A stretch of 64,000 nucleotides of DNA from Tumebacillus sp. BK434 (GTDB lineage Bacteria; Bacillota; Bacilli; Tumebacillales; Tumebacillaceae): NCBI RefSeq assembly GCF_004340785.1, contig NZ_SLXS01000001.1, forward strand, positions 310,001 through 374,000, read 5' to 3'. The notes beneath the pieces were generated by a model. That model was not told the origin of the DNA. It saw nothing but the letters and a program-made list of their open reading frames with translations, and did no database searches. This document shows, piece by piece, positions 27,835 through 36,022 of this stretch. The position numbers and the translations under genes were made by a program. How positions within the stretch are numbered: the stretch's first letter is position 1; each line of letters starts with the position of its first letter.

Positions 27835-30800
27835 GTGTTTCACCCACAATCCGAGCGGAAGCCCAAGGTTCAACAGCCCTCCCCAGCGCGAGAACGTTCT
27901 GCCGCGGCGCAAGATACCAGCGCCTTGCAGCTGCGCGCGGGCATCTTGCAGTTGCAAAAGCAGTACGGCAACCAGCGCACGATGCAGATGCTGAGCGCGT
28001 ACCGCTTACGGCAGCAGCGGCCGATGCAACTGAAGAAAGGCGAAACGGAAATGACAACCGAGCCCCAACCGCCAGCAGCGCTGTACCGGGTGCGCAAAAA
28101 GGGAGCTGTGCGTATCAAGCTGAAAAAAGTGGATGACAAGCAAGCTTTTCACGACGCGAACGCCAAAATTGATCAGGTGATCATCGGGGCAGAGCGGCCG
28201 CGCGGAATATTTGGCGATCATCATGGGAGCCATACGACCGCCTGGGAGGTTTTTTGTGATGTGGTGCGCTTTTCGATCACCGGGAAGACGGTGGATGAGG
28301 CGATCGCCACGCTGCAGAAGCTCTGTTCGTCCGATCTGACATCGCTGCCCGGGCTGCCGACGATCCCGCATCTCAACGGTGAGGAAATGGCGGAGGAAGA
28401 GGAGCACGAAGACGGCGGCACCACTGTCGAGGAGGATCACACTGAAGAAGAACTGCCGCTGGAAACGGTAAACGTCGAAGCGGACGTACAGCCGTCCGCG
28501 TCCGGCACGATAGCGGAAACCGAGGAAGAGGAGGAGGTCGAGGACGAAGGGGTCGAGCAGTGGACCTACGATGACTTCGATGCGGAATACGAACCGGAAT
28601 ATCTGGAGGAGGAAGACGAGGCCTATCTGGAGTCGCTCAATCCTGCCAAGGAAGAGGAAGCGGACAACAGTTCCACACAGCCGTCGAATCTGGGCATGGA
28701 GGAGGAGCAACCGGCTCAAAAACCCAAACCGTCTTCGAGCCAAAATCCGCTCAAGCGCAGTCGCGAAGACGAGTTGCAGGAGGAAGAGCCGAAAAAGCTC
28801 AAACTGACCAACCCGGAAGAAGAGGCGCAACGGGATAAAGCGGCCGAGCATCAGTTTCAAATGGGCAACTACCTCAAAGCGTACCGCCGTCTGGAAAGCA
28901 GCATCGGCCAAGCGGAGCATGCGAAGACTCTGGAGGAAGCGTCCGGGCTGGAGAAGATCGGGGTGCTGCAAGAACTGGTGCTGGCGTTCCTCCAATTTCG
29001 TAACTCGTTGCCGTTGTCAGCTTTCGATTCGGCGGTCAACAATGGCAAGAATGAAGGCAAACTGATCAATGACATCCGCAAGTATGAGAATTATCAAGAG
29101 GACGTAAGCGCGATCAAGAAGGCAGACCTCAATGCCCTCCGCGACAAAATGTGGCTGTTGCTGGATCAGGCGGCCGTCGAGGAATTTTACGAAGTGTGCA
29201 AGGAGGAGAAGTCTGCCAACGGCAAACAGCAGGTTGCTCACATCGTGAAGCGCCATCTGATCACCTTGAATCAAGCATACAGCAACGTGTACGGGCTGAC
29301 GAACATTGCCAGCCAGAACTCGATCGTGAACTTCTTAACCGGCAAAGTCAAACCGATCGCCAAGAAAGGGAAGGAAGACCCGGTCACCTTGCACTTTGAC
29401 AAGAAGACGGCCACGGAAATCGCCAAGCTTGTTCTGTATGAACAGGCACCGGGCAAGAAAAAGCTGGTCCGCTCTCCCCAGCTGGAAGCGAAGGAGTTCG
29501 ATAAAAGAGACAAGATCGACGAAGCGGATCTCGCGCCGACCAAACGTTTTGCATGTCAGATCGAATTGGACGAAGCGGAGGACCCGGCGATCACACACAT
29601 TCGCTTCTCCGGGCGAGCGCCGGGGATCTTTGGCAACCAGACGATGGGCAGCCATCTGACCGCTTGGAGCCTGCATGCGGAAGTGGTGAAAGCGAAACTG
29701 CGCGGCAAAACGCTGAGCGAGGCGCGGGATGAGATCTCGAATCTTTTGGACGACAGCAAGACAGAAGGCGGCTACAAGCGGACAGAAGCGATCAAGGCGA
29801 AAAAGGCGTACGAGTCGCCGGGTGACACGACCGATGATTTCCCGGATAAGTTTCAGCAGCAGTCGGATGGCATGTACAACGACATCTTGACGCGGTTTAA
29901 AAGCGCGGAAGATGAAGTCGACAAGACACTGGCTGCGCTCGAAGAGGCGAAAGGTGCGGTTTTGCTGCCGGCGCTGCAGGACGCGATCGCCGCGTATATG
30001 CATGTTCGCAATACGCTGCTGCTGTCTGCAGTCGATGGCAGAAACGTCGGGCTGCGGGCGGTCGGGCGCGGCGAAGCGGCGAAAGTTCGCGACATTCGCA
30101 AAGTCGAACAGCTGGTCAAGCAGGACGAGCAGCACAAGGCGACACTCGAAATTGCATTAGAAGAAAAAATGTCCTCTGAGGAGGAAGCGTCCAAAGAGCG
30201 GGCGCAGGATAATCTGCAGCAGCACGTAATGCCGGACAAACAGCAAGTCCGCAACAAAATGTGGGAACTGCTCGATCATGATGCGCTCAATTATTTTACG
30301 CGCCGCAAAGCGACCGCGAAAACAGCACCAGGCATCCTCAAAGGAGAAACGCAGTATGACCTGATCAGCGAAGTGATCGAATCGCATCTCAAAGCGCTGC
30401 GGGAAGCGTTTCCAAAAGCGTACGACTACGCCGAGATGGGCAGCGAAGCTTCACGCCAAGAGTTTTTCGAAAAACTCCTTGTGACACATAAGGAAGGTGT
30501 GCATGAAGACAGCTTGTCCATTCTGCATGACGTGGAACAAAAGGTGGGTGAGTTGGAGAACGGGTTGGGCGATCTGAAAGGCTCTGAAGTGGCCAAGCTT
30601 GCTGTAAAGTACCGGAATGCGACTCCGCTGCTCTACTCGTTTCTGGACAAGCGTGCGACGTATGAGAAGGTGGTAGAGGAGGTCAAGAACTCCCGAGGGA
30701 CTCAAGTTGACAATGCGGAGGACGAGGAACTCCGGGATTACGATGTTCCCGGTTTGGTCTACCGTATTTTCGACTTTGCATTCAACCTCCTCGACAAGAT

Positions 30801-30984
30801 CGATCAAGGTTCCTATTCTCGCTTAGGAGAAGAGAACCAGAAGCTCCTCAAAAAAACCGCAGACGAGATCCGGAAAGAGGAACGGTTGACAAGACGATCA
30901 AAAATCGAGAAAAAGATCAGGGCCAAAAAGAAGAAAGTCATCTCATATAACGAGAGTTCGGACAGCGAGGAGGAAGAGGAATAA
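27835..30984 (+). CDS. Unassigned repeat protein with duplicated GxFGxxxGSHxTAW module
   Basis: I do not recognise a function. I chose GTG 27835 because AAGGGGGT sits 9 bases upstream; the ATG at 27799 has no ribosome site. The protein (1049 aa) starts with a polar segment and an amphipathic stretch, LQLRAGILQLQKQYGNQ (about 31-47), of a kind I associate with proteins linked to polymorphic toxins and contractile injection systems (from memory, not checked). Two related units follow. Unit A has GIFGDHHGSHTTAW near 123 and GIFGNQTMGSHLTAW near 596. Unit B has FRNSLPLSAFDSAVNNG near 386 and VRNTLLLSAVDGRNVG near 724, each followed by a conserved [LR]NKMW/RDKMW-LL(D) helix. A very acidic insertion (about 183-290) splits the first unit. 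The end is basic then acidic (SDSEEEEE). No signal peptide or membrane segment. It has its own terminator. Confidence 0.8.
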   Translation: MFHPQSERKPKVQQPSPARERSAAAQDTSALQLRAGILQLQKQYGNQRTMQMLSAYRLRQQRPMQLKKGETEMTTEPQPPAALYRVRKKGAVRIKLKKVDDKQAFHDANAKIDQVIIGAERPRGIFGDHHGSHTTAWEVFCDVVRFSITGKTVDEAIATLQKLCSSDLTSLPGLPTIPHLNGEEMAEEEEHEDGGTTVEEDHTEEELPLETVNVEADVQPSASGTIAETEEEEEVEDEGVEQWTYDDFDAEYEPEYLEEEDEAYLESLNPAKEEEADNSSTQPSNLGMEEEQPAQKPKPSSSQNPLKRSREDELQEEEPKKLKLTNPEEEAQRDKAAEHQFQMGNYLKAYRRLESSIGQAEHAKTLEEASGLEKIGVLQELVLAFLQFRNSLPLSAFDSAVNNGKNEGKLINDIRKYENYQEDVSAIKKADLNALRDKMWLLLDQAAVEEFYEVCKEEKSANGKQQVAHIVKRHLITLNQAYSNVYGLTNIASQNSIVNFLTGKVKPIAKKGKEDPVTLHFDKKTATEIAKLVLYEQAPGKKKLVRSPQLEAKEFDKRDKIDEADLAPTKRFACQIELDEAEDPAITHIRFSGRAPGIFGNQTMGSHLTAWSLHAEVVKAKLRGKTLSEARDEISNLLDDSKTEGGYKRTEAIKAKKAYESPGDTTDDFPDKFQQQSDGMYNDILTRFKSAEDEVDKTLAALEEAKGAVLLPALQDAIAAYMHVRNTLLLSAVDGRNVGLRAVGRGEAAKVRDIRKVEQLVKQDEQHKATLEIALEEKMSSEEEASKERAQDNLQQHVMPDKQQVRNKMWELLDHDALNYFTRRKATAKTAPGILKGETQYDLISEVIESHLKALREAFPKAYDYAEMGSEASRQEFFEKLLVTHKEGVHEDSLSILHDVEQKVGELENGLGDLKGSEVAKLAVKYRNATPLLYSFLDKRATYEKVVEEVKNSRGTQVDNAEDEELRDYDVPGLVYRIFDFAFNLLDKIDQGSYSRLGEENQKLLKKTADEIRKEERLTRRSKIEKKIRAKKKKVISYNESSDSEEEEE

Positions 30985-31011
30985 GTAAAATAAGCACTCC
31001 AGCCCCTGCTG

Positions 31012-31043
31012 AAACGCCTTGGAATACGTTCCAAGGCGTTTTC
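31012..31043 (+). terminator. Intrinsic terminator after the repeat protein
   Basis: AAACGCCTTGGAA and TTCCAAGGCGTTT form a 13-bp stem with a TACG loop, followed by a short T run. Confidence 0.9.
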
Positions 31044-31219
31044 GTTTGCACATGATGATGTTTGATGCGGGAGCGGCGGGTGAGGCGCCCCGACTAAGAG
31101 GGGCACCTGGAACCGCTTGTTGACGGCTGGTACAGAGCATGACGGCACATAATTAGACTCCCTCGAAGTTAAGGGGAGTTTCTGTTAAATTAAAAGTGCG
31201 GTAAAGATTACAAAATTTC

Positions 31220-31248
31220 TTGTATCTTATTTTTCCGTATGGTAGAAT
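31220..31248 (+). promoter_or_regulatory. Sigma-A promoter of the thiopeptide precursor genes
   Basis: TTGTAT at 31220-31225, a 17-base spacer, and TAGAAT at 31243-31248 with an extended TG. The untranslated leader would be about 150 bases and A/T-rich. The gene-free stretch 31044-31406 otherwise holds a short inverted repeat (ACTCCC/GGGAGT, about 31153-31175) without a T tract; nothing else is recognisable. Confidence 0.75.
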
Positions 31249-31406
31249 TCGGTTGTAAGATTGTATGTAACTTTTTTATTTTTCATTAAAACACCTAGCA
31301 TTTACAAAGTAGAACACATAACACTTCGTTCGATAAATTATTCACAACAATAGACTTACTATTCCGATATATCTTGTGATATTTGCTTGAAAGGAGGTGA
31401 AAACAC

Positions 31407-31556
31407 ATGGAAATCAAGGCTCTCGAAGTGACCGGTCTCGAAGTGATGGACCTGAACGACGCGATGGCTCTGCCGGAGACGGCTGCATCGTCCGGTTCGT
31501 CCTCCAGCTCCGGCTGCTCCACTTGCGGCTCCAGCTCCTGCTGCGGTTCTTGCTAA
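31407..31556 (+). CDS. Thiopeptide precursor peptide, copy 1
   Basis: 49-aa ribosomal precursor. Leader MEIKALEVTGLEVMDLNDAM is acidic and resembles thiazolylpeptide leaders with an L-P-E-T-A-A-S junction; the core is SSGSSSSSG followed by CSTCGSSSCCGSC, rich in Ser and Cys for thiazole, oxazole and dehydroalanine formation. A perfect AAAGGAGGTGA ribosome site lies 7 bases upstream. It is the first of three genes that encode exactly the same peptide. The cut site is not visible; by analogy with other thiopeptides it lies near the ALPETAAS segment. Confidence 0.95.
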   Translation: MEIKALEVTGLEVMDLNDAMALPETAASSGSSSSSGCSTCGSSSCCGSC

Positions 31557-31602
31557 TGTGGGGAAGTTGGTTGTGTGAATTCTTGAAGGGAGGTGAAATG
31601 AC

Positions 31603-31752
31603 ATGGAAATCAAAGCTCTCGAAGTAACGGGTCTCGAAGTGATGGACCTCAATGATGCAATGGCTCTGCCGGAAACGGCTGCATCGTCCGGTTCGTCCTC
31701 CAGCTCCGGCTGCTCCACTTGCGGCTCCAGCTCCTGCTGCGGCTCTTGCTAA
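31603..31752 (+). CDS. Thiopeptide precursor peptide, copy 2
   Basis: Same 49-aa product as copy 1, residue for residue. DNA differs at several third positions only (for example gtg/acc to gta/acg in the leader). Start is 196 bp after that of copy 1, behind GGGAGGTGA. Too short to show in a size-filtered ORF search. Confidence 0.95.
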   Translation: MEIKALEVTGLEVMDLNDAMALPETAASSGSSSSSGCSTCGSSSCCGSC

Positions 31753-31798
31753 TGCGGGGATGTCGGGAAGTGACTTTCAATAGGGGAGGTGACAACAC

Positions 31799-31948
31799 AT
31801 GGAAATCAAAGCACTCGAAGTGACCGGTCTGGAAGTCATGGACCTCAATGATGCGATGGCTCTGCCGGAGACAGCTGCATCGTCCGGTTCGTCCTCCAGC
31901 TCTGGCTGCTCCACTTGCGGTTCCAGCTCTTGCTGCGGATCCTGCTAA
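31799..31948 (+). CDS. Thiopeptide precursor peptide, copy 3
   Basis: Third gene for the identical 49-aa peptide, again 196 bp downstream of the previous start and preceded by GGGGAGGTGA. Only synonymous changes separate it from copies 1 and 2. Last precursor before the enzyme genes. Confidence 0.95.
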   Translation: MEIKALEVTGLEVMDLNDAMALPETAASSGSSSSSGCSTCGSSSCCGSC

Positions 31949-31966
31949 TTTATGCATGCCTCATTC

Positions 31967-32006
31967 GATTGGTTGGCGCTGCTGTCACAGTGTCAACCAA
32001 TCTTTC
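31967..32006 (+). terminator. Terminator-like hairpin between precursors and enzymes
   Basis: GATTGGTTG (31967-31975) and CAACCAATC (31994-32002) form a perfect 9-bp stem, followed by TTTCT rather than a full T tract. Best read as a leaky terminator or mRNA-end stabiliser that gives more precursor than enzyme mRNA. Confidence 0.55.
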
Positions 32007-32024
32007 TACAGTCAAGACGAGCGC

Positions 32025-32050
32025 TTTGTTTACTACTATCTCATTATAAT
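32025..32050 (+). promoter_or_regulatory. Possible promoter of the thiopeptide enzyme genes
   Basis: TATAAT at 32045-32050 in an A/T-rich stretch, with only a poor -35 (TTTGTT, short spacer). Placed 74 bases before the dehydratase start and after the hairpin at 31967. Confidence 0.3.
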
Positions 32051-32123
32051 ACATATTTTTCGAAATCATTCTTGCTTTTTAGGGGTTGTCTCAGAAAGTT
32101 TTTCCAACAAGGAGGCATCGGAT

Positions 32124-34850
32124 ATGAAGGATATGACAACCGACACCGCAGGAGTCCTAGCAGGCGTCGAAACGAAACTCGCCCCGCGGTTCATGCTGCG
32201 CGTCGCAGGCATCTCGCTTCAGAGTTTGCTGGAGTGGCAAGCTCCAAAGACGATAGATCGCCTCTCTCAAATCACGGAGCATACCAATTGGCTGGCCGAA
32301 AACACGCAGCCGCTCGTCGACCGCCTCGAAGCTGCTGTGCCGAAGATGACCGACGATGTGCTGCGCAACCAATTGATCAAATATAAGCGTGACATTTTCA
32401 ACAGTCGTTTTCCGAAAAAGCGTCCTCCCGAGTTTGCGGGACAGATCGCCGCCGACCTGATCGCGGCGATGCAGACTTGGGAGGCTGTTTATCAATTGAT
32501 CGCCGAGCTGGAGCAAGATGCGAAGGCGCACTATGAACACGAACTGCGCCAGAGCCGCATCCGCATGCAGGAACTGGCCCAAGACCCGTATTTTCAAAAC
32601 GGCGTAGTGCAGACCTCTCAAGAGCTGTACACCAAGATCCTGAAATACATTGAAACGCCGATCGACGAGCACAGCGGCCGACTGCGCAAAGTCGAATACA
32701 ACTTGAGCACGGTGCTGACCCGGACGGGCGCGAAAACGTCGCCGTTCAGCTCATTCACACTGGTCGGGCACGGCGAATGGGATGAGCAGGGCCAAATGAG
32801 CCTCGCGTCGCTGCAGCAGTATCGGAGCAAGTTGCGCATCAACCACACGTTTGTGCTGCGCCTGTTTGCCGGACTGCTCAAGCGGCCGGAGATCCGCCCG
32901 TTGCTTGCCTACCGCGCCAACCGCTCGTCGATGGTCAGCAACGGACAGTTTCGCATGATGCGCCGCACCGACAATCCGAAGCGCCGCCCCCGCGTGTTCC
33001 GCACGTCGGAAGCGCACGTATCTCTTCACTATAACCCGTCGATTCAGACCGTTTTGGAAAAAGTGAAGCAAGCGCCGGGCGGGATGCTGTCTTTTGAAGC
33101 GTTGCTTGGGGAACTGGCCGGAATCGGACAGCGCGAGGAGATCGAAAAGTTCCTCGGACAGCTGATCGAACTGCAGATTCTGGAACCGACCGCAGAGCTT
33201 ACCGACCAGACGCCCGACATTTTGGCCGATGTGCAAGGCTGGCTGCAGCGCTGGCCGGTCGAGATCGCCCGGCGCGTGGCCGACAAGTTGCAGGAAGTGC
33301 AGGCGATGATCGCCGCGTTTGAAACGGCGTCGGTGGAGGAGCGCAAAGAGTTGCTGAGTCAATTGACGGCAACGTTCGAAAGCCTGTACGCCGAGGTCGG
33401 CGTGGAGGCGGATGCATCGCGATTTGCCATGCTGCTGTATGAAGACGCGGTGCTGCCGGAGCCGACGCGCCTGCCTGCTGACGAATGGCAGGGGATGGTG
33501 CAGGACCTCGCGCGCTTGCAGGAGCTGTCACCGCTGTTCGATGTGAAGTACCGCCTGCAGTCCCGCTTGGCGCAGATGTTTCGCGCCACGTATGGAGCTG
33601 ACGGTGTTTGCACACGCGCTTCCGACCTGATTCAGCCGCTGGTGGCGGTCAATCAGGAGTTCTTCCGGGCGATGGTGCCGGAGGAACTGCATGCCGATCT
33701 GGGCATCGGGAATGACGTGGAGAACATCCGCATCCTGAACGAGCTGAAGGTGGAGTTTGGCCGAATGATCGCGGAGCGCCTGCTGACGGGCGAAGAAGTG
33801 GTGCTCTGCGCCGAGGATCTGGAAGCGTTCACGGCAAGGATTCCGGAGAGCATTCGCAACCGGCCGATGGCGCATGACTTTTTTGTGCAATGGCAAAAAG
33901 GAGCGGACGGCCGGAGCTTGCTGGTGCTCAACCAGGCGTACCATGGCTTCCTGACCTTTTTCACCCGCTTTCTGGAATATGGGGAAGGCGATGAAGTGCA
34001 GGAACTGCGCGCTTATCTGGCCGAGCTGTTCGAAGGCACGGGGAGGTTTGCGGAAGTGTCGGGGGTGTACGGGTTCAATGCGAACTTGCGAGAACCGCTG
34101 GCTTCCCACGAGCTGACCTTCCCCGATCTGCCGCCGACGTGGCCGGAGGGGCAGGCGCCGCAAACGCTGCGGTTTCATGACTTGTCTTGGGTGTATGACC
34201 AAGCGACCGACCGCGTCGTGCTGCAGCATCCGGAGATCGGCATCGTGCAGACGGCGTTCCTCGGGACGCTGATCCCCTTGATGTTGCCAAGTCTGGTGCG
34301 GATGGTGACCAACCTGTTCACCAACTCGCTATTGCCGCTCAACTTCCACTCGTTCCATGAGCACACCTTGACGGAAGAGCAGCGGTTGCAGGACGTGCGG
34401 GTCTATCCGAGGGTGCGGGTCGGGCAGGTCGTGGTGTCCCGGCAAAAGTGGATGGTGCCGCGCAGCCGGTTGATCGAGCGCGAGAAGAAGGAGAGCGACT
34501 TCGAATTTTTCTCCCGCGTGCACAGATGGCGCACGAACTTGGGGCTGCCAAGTCGGGTGTTCATCCGCTTCATGCCGATGACCGATGCGGAAAATCCTTT
34601 TGCGCAGATGTTTGAGAGCAAGGAAGCGGAGCAGAGCCAAGTTAATTTTACCAGCTTTAAGCCGCAATATATCGATTTTGCGAGTCCGCTGCTGGTGCGG
34701 TTGTTCGGGAAGATCATCGGCGACACGACGTTTGGCATGAAGATTGAAGAGATGCTGCCCGAGGCGGACGGGATGTTCTACAGGGAACAGGGCCGACCGC
34801 ATGTGACCGAGATGACGGTGGAGCTGGGCAAGCCGGGCGGAAGGGGTTGA
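32124..34850 (+). CDS. Thiopeptide LanB-type dehydratase, glutamylation half
   Basis: Lantibiotic dehydratase N-terminal family (TclK/TbtB-like). Such proteins move glutamate from Glu-tRNA onto Ser/Thr of the precursor, the first step in dehydroalanine formation. 908 aa from ATG 32124, which lies 8 bases after AAGGAGG; the open frame reaches further upstream into the third precursor gene but that part is out-of-frame noise. Supporting segments are NLSTVLTRTGAKTSPFSSFT (near residues 193-212), the RSSMVSNGQFRMMRR stretch and the C-terminal SRVFIRFMP/DFASPLLVRLF region, all typical of this family. It lacks the SpaB-C elimination domain, which here is a separate protein, as in other thiopeptide clusters. 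Confidence 0.9.
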   Translation: MKDMTTDTAGVLAGVETKLAPRFMLRVAGISLQSLLEWQAPKTIDRLSQITEHTNWLAENTQPLVDRLEAAVPKMTDDVLRNQLIKYKRDIFNSRFPKKRPPEFAGQIAADLIAAMQTWEAVYQLIAELEQDAKAHYEHELRQSRIRMQELAQDPYFQNGVVQTSQELYTKILKYIETPIDEHSGRLRKVEYNLSTVLTRTGAKTSPFSSFTLVGHGEWDEQGQMSLASLQQYRSKLRINHTFVLRLFAGLLKRPEIRPLLAYRANRSSMVSNGQFRMMRRTDNPKRRPRVFRTSEAHVSLHYNPSIQTVLEKVKQAPGGMLSFEALLGELAGIGQREEIEKFLGQLIELQILEPTAELTDQTPDILADVQGWLQRWPVEIARRVADKLQEVQAMIAAFETASVEERKELLSQLTATFESLYAEVGVEADASRFAMLLYEDAVLPEPTRLPADEWQGMVQDLARLQELSPLFDVKYRLQSRLAQMFRATYGADGVCTRASDLIQPLVAVNQEFFRAMVPEELHADLGIGNDVENIRILNELKVEFGRMIAERLLTGEEVVLCAEDLEAFTARIPESIRNRPMAHDFFVQWQKGADGRSLLVLNQAYHGFLTFFTRFLEYGEGDEVQELRAYLAELFEGTGRFAEVSGVYGFNANLREPLASHELTFPDLPPTWPEGQAPQTLRFHDLSWVYDQATDRVVLQHPEIGIVQTAFLGTLIPLMLPSLVRMVTNLFTNSLLPLNFHSFHEHTLTEEQRLQDVRVYPRVRVGQVVVSRQKWMVPRSRLIEREKKESDFEFFSRVHRWRTNLGLPSRVFIRFMPMTDAENPFAQMFESKEAEQSQVNFTSFKPQYIDFASPLLVRLFGKIIGDTTFGMKIEEMLPEADGMFYREQGRPHVTEMTVELGKPGGRG

Positions 34851-34855
34851 GCAAG

Positions 34856-36022
34856 ATGTGGCAAGCGATTCATGTGTATTACTACGAAGATCAAAAAGAA
34901 GCGTTGATTCTGGATGCGATCCGTCCCGTACTGGAGGAGCTGCGCACGCGATTTGGCGTGGCGCGGATGCATGTGCGCCGACACTGGAAGCTGGGGCCGC
35001 ATGTGGCGCTGCAGATCGAGGCGGACGAGGAGCTTGTTGCGAACGAGATTCTGCCGTTCGTGCAGGAGCGGCTGGCTCCGTATCTGGCCCAGCACCCTTC
35101 GCAGCGTGCGCTCGATCCACCGCAGTACCTGCATCTGAGCCAGACGCTCGGCGCGTGGGAGCTGGATCCGGGGCCGTATGAGCCGCTACAGCCGGACAAC
35201 TCGGTGGCGGCGATGCCGTTTGCGCGCCGCTCGGAAGTGGTGAACGGCGTCAACGTGATGACGGCGATCGAAAACTTTTGGGTGCGGGCGCTCGATGCGG
35301 TGCTCGGCATCATGGATGACTCGCGCGGGAACATGCTGAAGCGATACCAGTGGATGATTCGCATGATGGCGGCGGTGGCGGAGCAGTTCCCGCAGCATGG
35401 CATCTTGCGCGGGCATCTGTCCTACCGCTCGCATGTCGAAGGCTTTTTGGTGCAGATGGACAAGAACGGGCAACTGCTGGCGGCGTTTCAGCAGCAGGAG
35501 GAACAGTTGGGCGGCGTGATCGAAGCGACGCTGCGCGAGGCGCTGGACGGAATGGACGAGTACGGCGTGTATGCGGGCGAACTTCTGCCCTTGCGCGTCT
35601 GGTCGGAGGCGCTGCGCGATCTGTCTCAGGAATGCTACGCGCTGGCCAGGGACGGCGAGTTGACTTCGAATACGGATCATTATCAGGACCTCGCGGAACG
35701 CATCGGGCAGGAGGCGGTCGATCGCTGGAAGATGGATGACCCGGAGTCGGGGATGAGCGAGTTTCATAAAACGCTTTTTCAAAAGCAGGGCAATGAACAA
35801 TTTTTCGGGTCGCCGGAGTTTGCGACGTATCGCATGCTGATCAATGTTTTCTATACCTATCTGCCATTGTTTGGGATCAACCCAAATTACAAGCATCTGC
35901 TGTGCTATCTGCTGTGCAACGCCGTGGAGCGCGTAAAAGGCGTCACATGGCAGGAGATCGTCAGCGAGTTTGGGCAATCGGGCGGGGAAGGAGTGCCTGC
36001 AGAACATGAAGCCAAAAGCTAA
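34856..36022 (+). CDS. Thiopeptide-type biosynthesis protein (SpaB-C fold), candidate pyridine synthase
   Basis: 388-aa member of the thiopeptide-type/SpaB C-terminal family (WQAIHVYYYEDQKEALILDAI near the N-terminus, HVRRHWKLGPHVALQI following). Two such proteins are present in the cluster. This one lacks the YEPEVxRYGG and HMxxNRLG segments seen in the other copy, so I infer it is the TclM/TbtD-type enzyme that joins two dehydroalanines in a formal [4+2] reaction to make the central ring and release the leader. ATG 34856 (9 bases after AAGGGG) is preferred over TTG 34847, which would overlap the preceding stop. Its end overlaps the next start by 17 bases. The role split between the two copies is inference. 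Confidence 0.8.
   Translation: MWQAIHVYYYEDQKEALILDAIRPVLEELRTRFGVARMHVRRHWKLGPHVALQIEADEELVANEILPFVQERLAPYLAQHPSQRALDPPQYLHLSQTLGAWELDPGPYEPLQPDNSVAAMPFARRSEVVNGVNVMTAIENFWVRALDAVLGIMDDSRGNMLKRYQWMIRMMAAVAEQFPQHGILRGHLSYRSHVEGFLVQMDKNGQLLAAFQQQEEQLGGVIEATLREALDGMDEYGVYAGELLPLRVWSEALRDLSQECYALARDGELTSNTDHYQDLAERIGQEAVDRWKMDDPESGMSEFHKTLFQKQGNEQFFGSPEFATYRMLINVFYTYLPLFGINPNYKHLLCYLLCNAVERVKGVTWQEIVSEFGQSGGEGVPAEHEAKS

Noticed and set aside
31848..32123. N-terminal extension of the dehydratase into the third precursor gene
   Set aside because: The stretch is the precursor gene in another frame; ATG 32124 has a proper ribosome site.
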